Below are positions 4,579 through 6,696 of a DNA stretch of 6,696 nt, piece by piece (position 1 is the first letter of the stretch; the number at the start of each line of letters is the position of its first letter). The DNA is from Flavobacterium sp. Its GTDB lineage: Bacteria > Bacteroidota > Bacteroidia > Flavobacteriales > Flavobacteriaceae. The stretch is taken from the NCBI GenBank assembly GCA_003449615.1, contig DMHA01000205.1, positions 1-6,696 of the forward strand. Reading direction: 5' to 3'. Below the pieces are notes generated by a model that ran no database searches, was not told the DNA's origin, and was given only the letters and a program-made list of their open reading frames with translations. Both the position numbers and the translations under genes were made by a program.

Positions 4579-6486
4579 TTATTGGTTTTTGGTTAAAATT
4601 ATTTTGGCATTGTCTTGTCTGGAAATTTGTTCCATAAAGATACGATATTCATCATATTCGGTGTTTTTGTACAATCCTTTTTTGATTAAAATAGTACGTT
4701 TATAAATCAAATTGTTGTTGTCTTTTCTGATGATTTCGGTTTTATATTCTCCAAATTTTGTGTTCAATTCGAAAGTAGCTGGTATCGATTCAATGGCAAA
4801 TCCTGTTGGCAAATCAATCGCAATTTCATCTTTATCATAATAGCCTCTGGAAATTTCGAATGGGTTTTTACGATTCCTGATTCGTTTGATAGTTCCAGAA
4901 ATTGGGTTGAAGGCATTGACCACAAAAATCATTTTATTGTTTGAAATAACCCCATAATTCACGGCACTAATCTCTGCATTTTCGGAAAAACTTACTTTTT
5001 CTTTGTCGTTTGAAAAGGTAATTTTATTGATTTTCAAATTATTGATATTATCCCAATATTCTTTATAATGTTTTTCCTTTTCTGTTGGCTGTGCAGTTTC
5101 CAAATGATATTTCTTCCCATATTGAGATCCCTCAGAAACAATAGTAATTTTTCCTGAAAAATCACCATTTTCATCTATTGAATAAATGCCTTTACTGATT
5201 TGAGCATTGTCTTTGTTTTCATAATTTTTTGTTCTAACAATTTCTCCTCCATCAGGTTTTACTACTAAAACATTCCTGTCATCTGTAAAATTGGCTTGAT
5301 ATCCGAAAGGATTATCCTGACTCGTACATTCTAAAAACACATAATTATCACCCTTTGGAATTGATAAAATCATATGGTTTCCTTGCATCGAAACAAAATC
5401 AGATTGAATATCGTGTTTGTTTCTATCGCCATATAATAAGGTAAGGTATGAAGGTACATCAACCTCGCTCAACAAAGCTCTAGTGTAATTACTCAAAGCT
5501 TTGCAATCGCCATAGCTCAAACGATCTACATCTTTGGCAAGCATGGGTTTCCAACCACCAATTCCAACTTGAATACTAACATATCTCGATTTTCCCTGCA
5601 AGTATTTATAGACAATATTTGCCTTTTTGATAGGGTCTTTTTCGTCCCCAATCAGGTTTTTGATTTTTGATTTGGTATCCTCTGGCAATTCTGTTGTTCC
5701 TGTCAAAATTCTATCAGAATACCACTGTCCAAATTCTTTCCAAGTTTTTGCATTCCCGTCAATGCCCTCCAAATGGAAAAGTTCTAAACCCATCATAACC
5801 CTAGGAAAAAGAGAATAAGTCGAACTATAATCTTCTTGTTTTTGGGCAGGAATACTGCTAGCTGAATAAGAAAGTTGGGTCGAAGTGTCAACTGTTTTAC
5901 TAATTTTGAAATTAGAAAAATTAAATTCCATTTTTTTGAAACCAAGACCTTCAGGATAACTCACGTTCAAAATACTTTTTTCGACACTTAATTGATAATC
6001 GTTGAAAACGAACCATTGCGGAATAAATGCAGTCGTAGAAGTTTCTATTTCACTTTCAAAAATTACGGTAAAAGGGTATTGTGTTGGGGTGTAATCCAAA
6101 TATATTACTCTACTTTCAGAAAAAACCGTTCCTCCATCAGTAGCACATTGATCCCTGAAATCTTTTCTTTTTATCTTCTTAATTTCGTTGCCAAACGCAT
6201 CATAAACAGTGGCTTGAATGTTTTTTACATTCCTTCTTTTATCATAAAATTCATTCGCATTTATCGCATCTTGTCCGTTTTCGTTTAAAACAGTAACTAC
6301 TCGTTTGTTCTTTATAGTCATATTTCGTTGCGATGCAATAAGAATATCCATTTGATCTAAACGCACTACTGAATTAGCATTTTGCTTTAAACTATCGGGA
6401 ATTAATAAGGTCGAATATTCAGGTTTTTGTGCAAAAAGTGAAGTGGAAAATAAAAAAACAATCAATAAGGAAACAATAGATTTCAT
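4579..6486 (-). CDS. Exported DUF3857/transglutaminase-like protein, Cys-His pair retained
   Basis: First gene of the tandem pair, 635 residues from the start chosen here. The frame is open to an ATG at 6534, but the ATG at 6486 is preferred. It begins a textbook signal peptide (MKSIVSLLIVFLFS..., cut after LFA, leaving Gln), whereas the longer version would put 16 aromatic-rich residues in front and overlap the promoter. Layout: DUF3857-like N-terminal domain, transglutaminase-like core, C-terminal beta domain. The core shows YGDCKALSNYTRALL (Cys at residue 328), GNHMIL (His371) and FLECTSQDNPFGY, where Glu386 stands at the usual Asp position. LECTSQ is a form I know from Bacteroidota relatives, so a C-H-E triad is plausible, with hydrolase or acyl-transfer chemistry on an unknown envelope or dietary peptide substrate. 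The neighbour 4 bp downstream is a paralogue without the catalytic pair, so the two may work as a complex. No Shine-Dalgarno is present. Confidence 0.92.
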   Translation of the reverse strand: MKSIVSLLIVFLFSTSLFAQKPEYSTLLIPDSLKQNANSVVRLDQMDILIASQRNMTIKNKRVVTVLNENGQDAINANEFYDKRRNVKNIQATVYDAFGNEIKKIKRKDFRDQCATDGGTVFSESRVIYLDYTPTQYPFTVIFESEIETSTTAFIPQWFVFNDYQLSVEKSILNVSYPEGLGFKKMEFNFSNFKISKTVDTSTQLSYSASSIPAQKQEDYSSTYSLFPRVMMGLELFHLEGIDGNAKTWKEFGQWYSDRILTGTTELPEDTKSKIKNLIGDEKDPIKKANIVYKYLQGKSRYVSIQVGIGGWKPMLAKDVDRLSYGDCKALSNYTRALLSEVDVPSYLTLLYGDRNKHDIQSDFVSMQGNHMILSIPKGDNYVFLECTSQDNPFGYQANFTDDRNVLVVKPDGGEIVRTKNYENKDNAQISKGIYSIDENGDFSGKITIVSEGSQYGKKYHLETAQPTEKEKHYKEYWDNINNLKINKITFSNDKEKVSFSENAEISAVNYGVISNNKMIFVVNAFNPISGTIKRIRNRKNPFEISRGYYDKDEIAIDLPTGFAIESIPATFELNTKFGEYKTEIIRKDNNNLIYKRTILIKKGLYKNTEYDEYRIFMEQISRQDNAKIILTKNQ

Positions 6487-6488
6487 GA

Positions 6489-6502
6489 GGAAAAATTTTT
6501 CC
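6489..6502. promoter_or_regulatory. 14-bp perfect palindrome between promoter and start codon
   Basis: GGAAAAATTTTTCC reads the same on both strands. It ends 2 bp before the ATG at 6486, and its last base overlaps the final G of the -7 box, so it would cover the transcription start. The position suits a repressor site for a dimeric regulator, but A5T5 palindromes can also arise by chance in such AT-rich DNA. Confidence 0.35.
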
Positions 6503-6535
6503 AAATGTAAGAAAAAGTACGGATAATAAAACAAA
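6502..6535 (-). promoter_or_regulatory. Bacteroidota-type promoter of the transglutaminase-like pair
   Basis: On the minus strand TTTG (6535-6532) is followed after 22 nt by TACATTTG (6509-6502), an exact TAnnTTTG -7 box within the usual 17-23 nt spacing of primary-sigma promoters in this phylum. Transcription would begin only about 10 nt before the ATG at 6486, giving a very short leader without a Shine-Dalgarno. This box supports the 6486 start over the in-frame ATG at 6534. Confidence 0.6.
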
Positions 6536-6696
6536 ATTAAATGAAGAAATATTATTCGATTTTAGAACAGTCGGTCTATTATTTTTTTTCCAAAGAATGA
6601 ATAATTAAAATCGAGGCAGGCATTTTATCTTATGTAAAATAAAATTAATTTCAATTATGTAGGCAAATTCCTTTTAGACATAATGTATAATAAAGT
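6536..6696. other. AT-rich flank upstream of the transglutaminase-like operon
   Basis: No coding frame of note on either strand. The only structure is a 9-bp inverted repeat, TCGATTTTA at 6556-6564 and TAAAATCGA at 6606-6614, separated by 41 bp. No U-run or promoter motif is associated with it. Confidence 0.4.

Noticed and set aside
6487..6534. N-terminal extension of the first transglutaminase-like protein from ATG at 6534
   Set aside because: It would place 16 residues ahead of a perfect signal peptide and run through an exact TAnnTTTG promoter box; the ATG at 6486 is far better.
6556..6614. 9-bp inverted repeat with 41-bp spacer upstream of the operon
   Set aside because: Too far apart and too AT-rich to separate from chance, with no associated motif.

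Overview
The window looks like chromosomal DNA of a Bacteroidota bacterium, most likely a Flavobacterium-like member of the Flavobacteriaceae. The DNA is very AT-rich. Shine-Dalgarno sequences are weak or absent. Upstream of the largest gene there is a Bacteroidota-type promoter (TTTG, 22 nt, TAnnTTTG). All three exported proteins have signal peptides that end in Ala-Gln at the predicted signal peptidase I site, as in the Bacteroidota 'Q-rule'. Every gene I can support lies on the minus strand, so the window reads biologically from right to left.

From right to left: 6487-6696 is non-coding and holds a promoter plus a 14-bp perfect palindrome. Next come two tandem paralogous exported proteins, 4579-6486 and 2556-4574, separated by 4 bp and almost certainly co-transcribed. 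Both have the DUF3857 / transglutaminase-like / C-terminal beta-domain layout. The first keeps the Cys-His pair of a transglutaminase-like active site; the second has lost both residues. The 2276-2555 gap is full of repeats and possible gene debris. A 114-residue coiled-coil protein (1931-2275) follows, bracketed by two 36-bp direct repeats that match at 34 of 36 positions. The 1635-1930 gap contains a decayed second copy of the end of the transglutaminase-like gene, including its stop codon. Then comes a ParA/Soj-type ATPase (534-1634) with a C-terminal extension of about 110 residues and no parB beside it. Last, at the left edge, is the N-terminal part of a secreted, extremely lysine-rich repeat protein (1-293) that runs out of the window.

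The transglutaminase-like pair acts in the periplasm or outside the cell, and its role in this family is poorly known. The ParA is cytoplasmic; with no ParB in view, it may be an orphan ATPase that positions something other than a plasmid or chromosome. The small coiled-coil protein upstream is a conceivable partner, but that is inference. The 1635-2555 interval shows duplication, decay and direct repeats, so it is a locally rearranged segment. I see no tRNA, rRNA, CRISPR array, transposase or complete mobile element.
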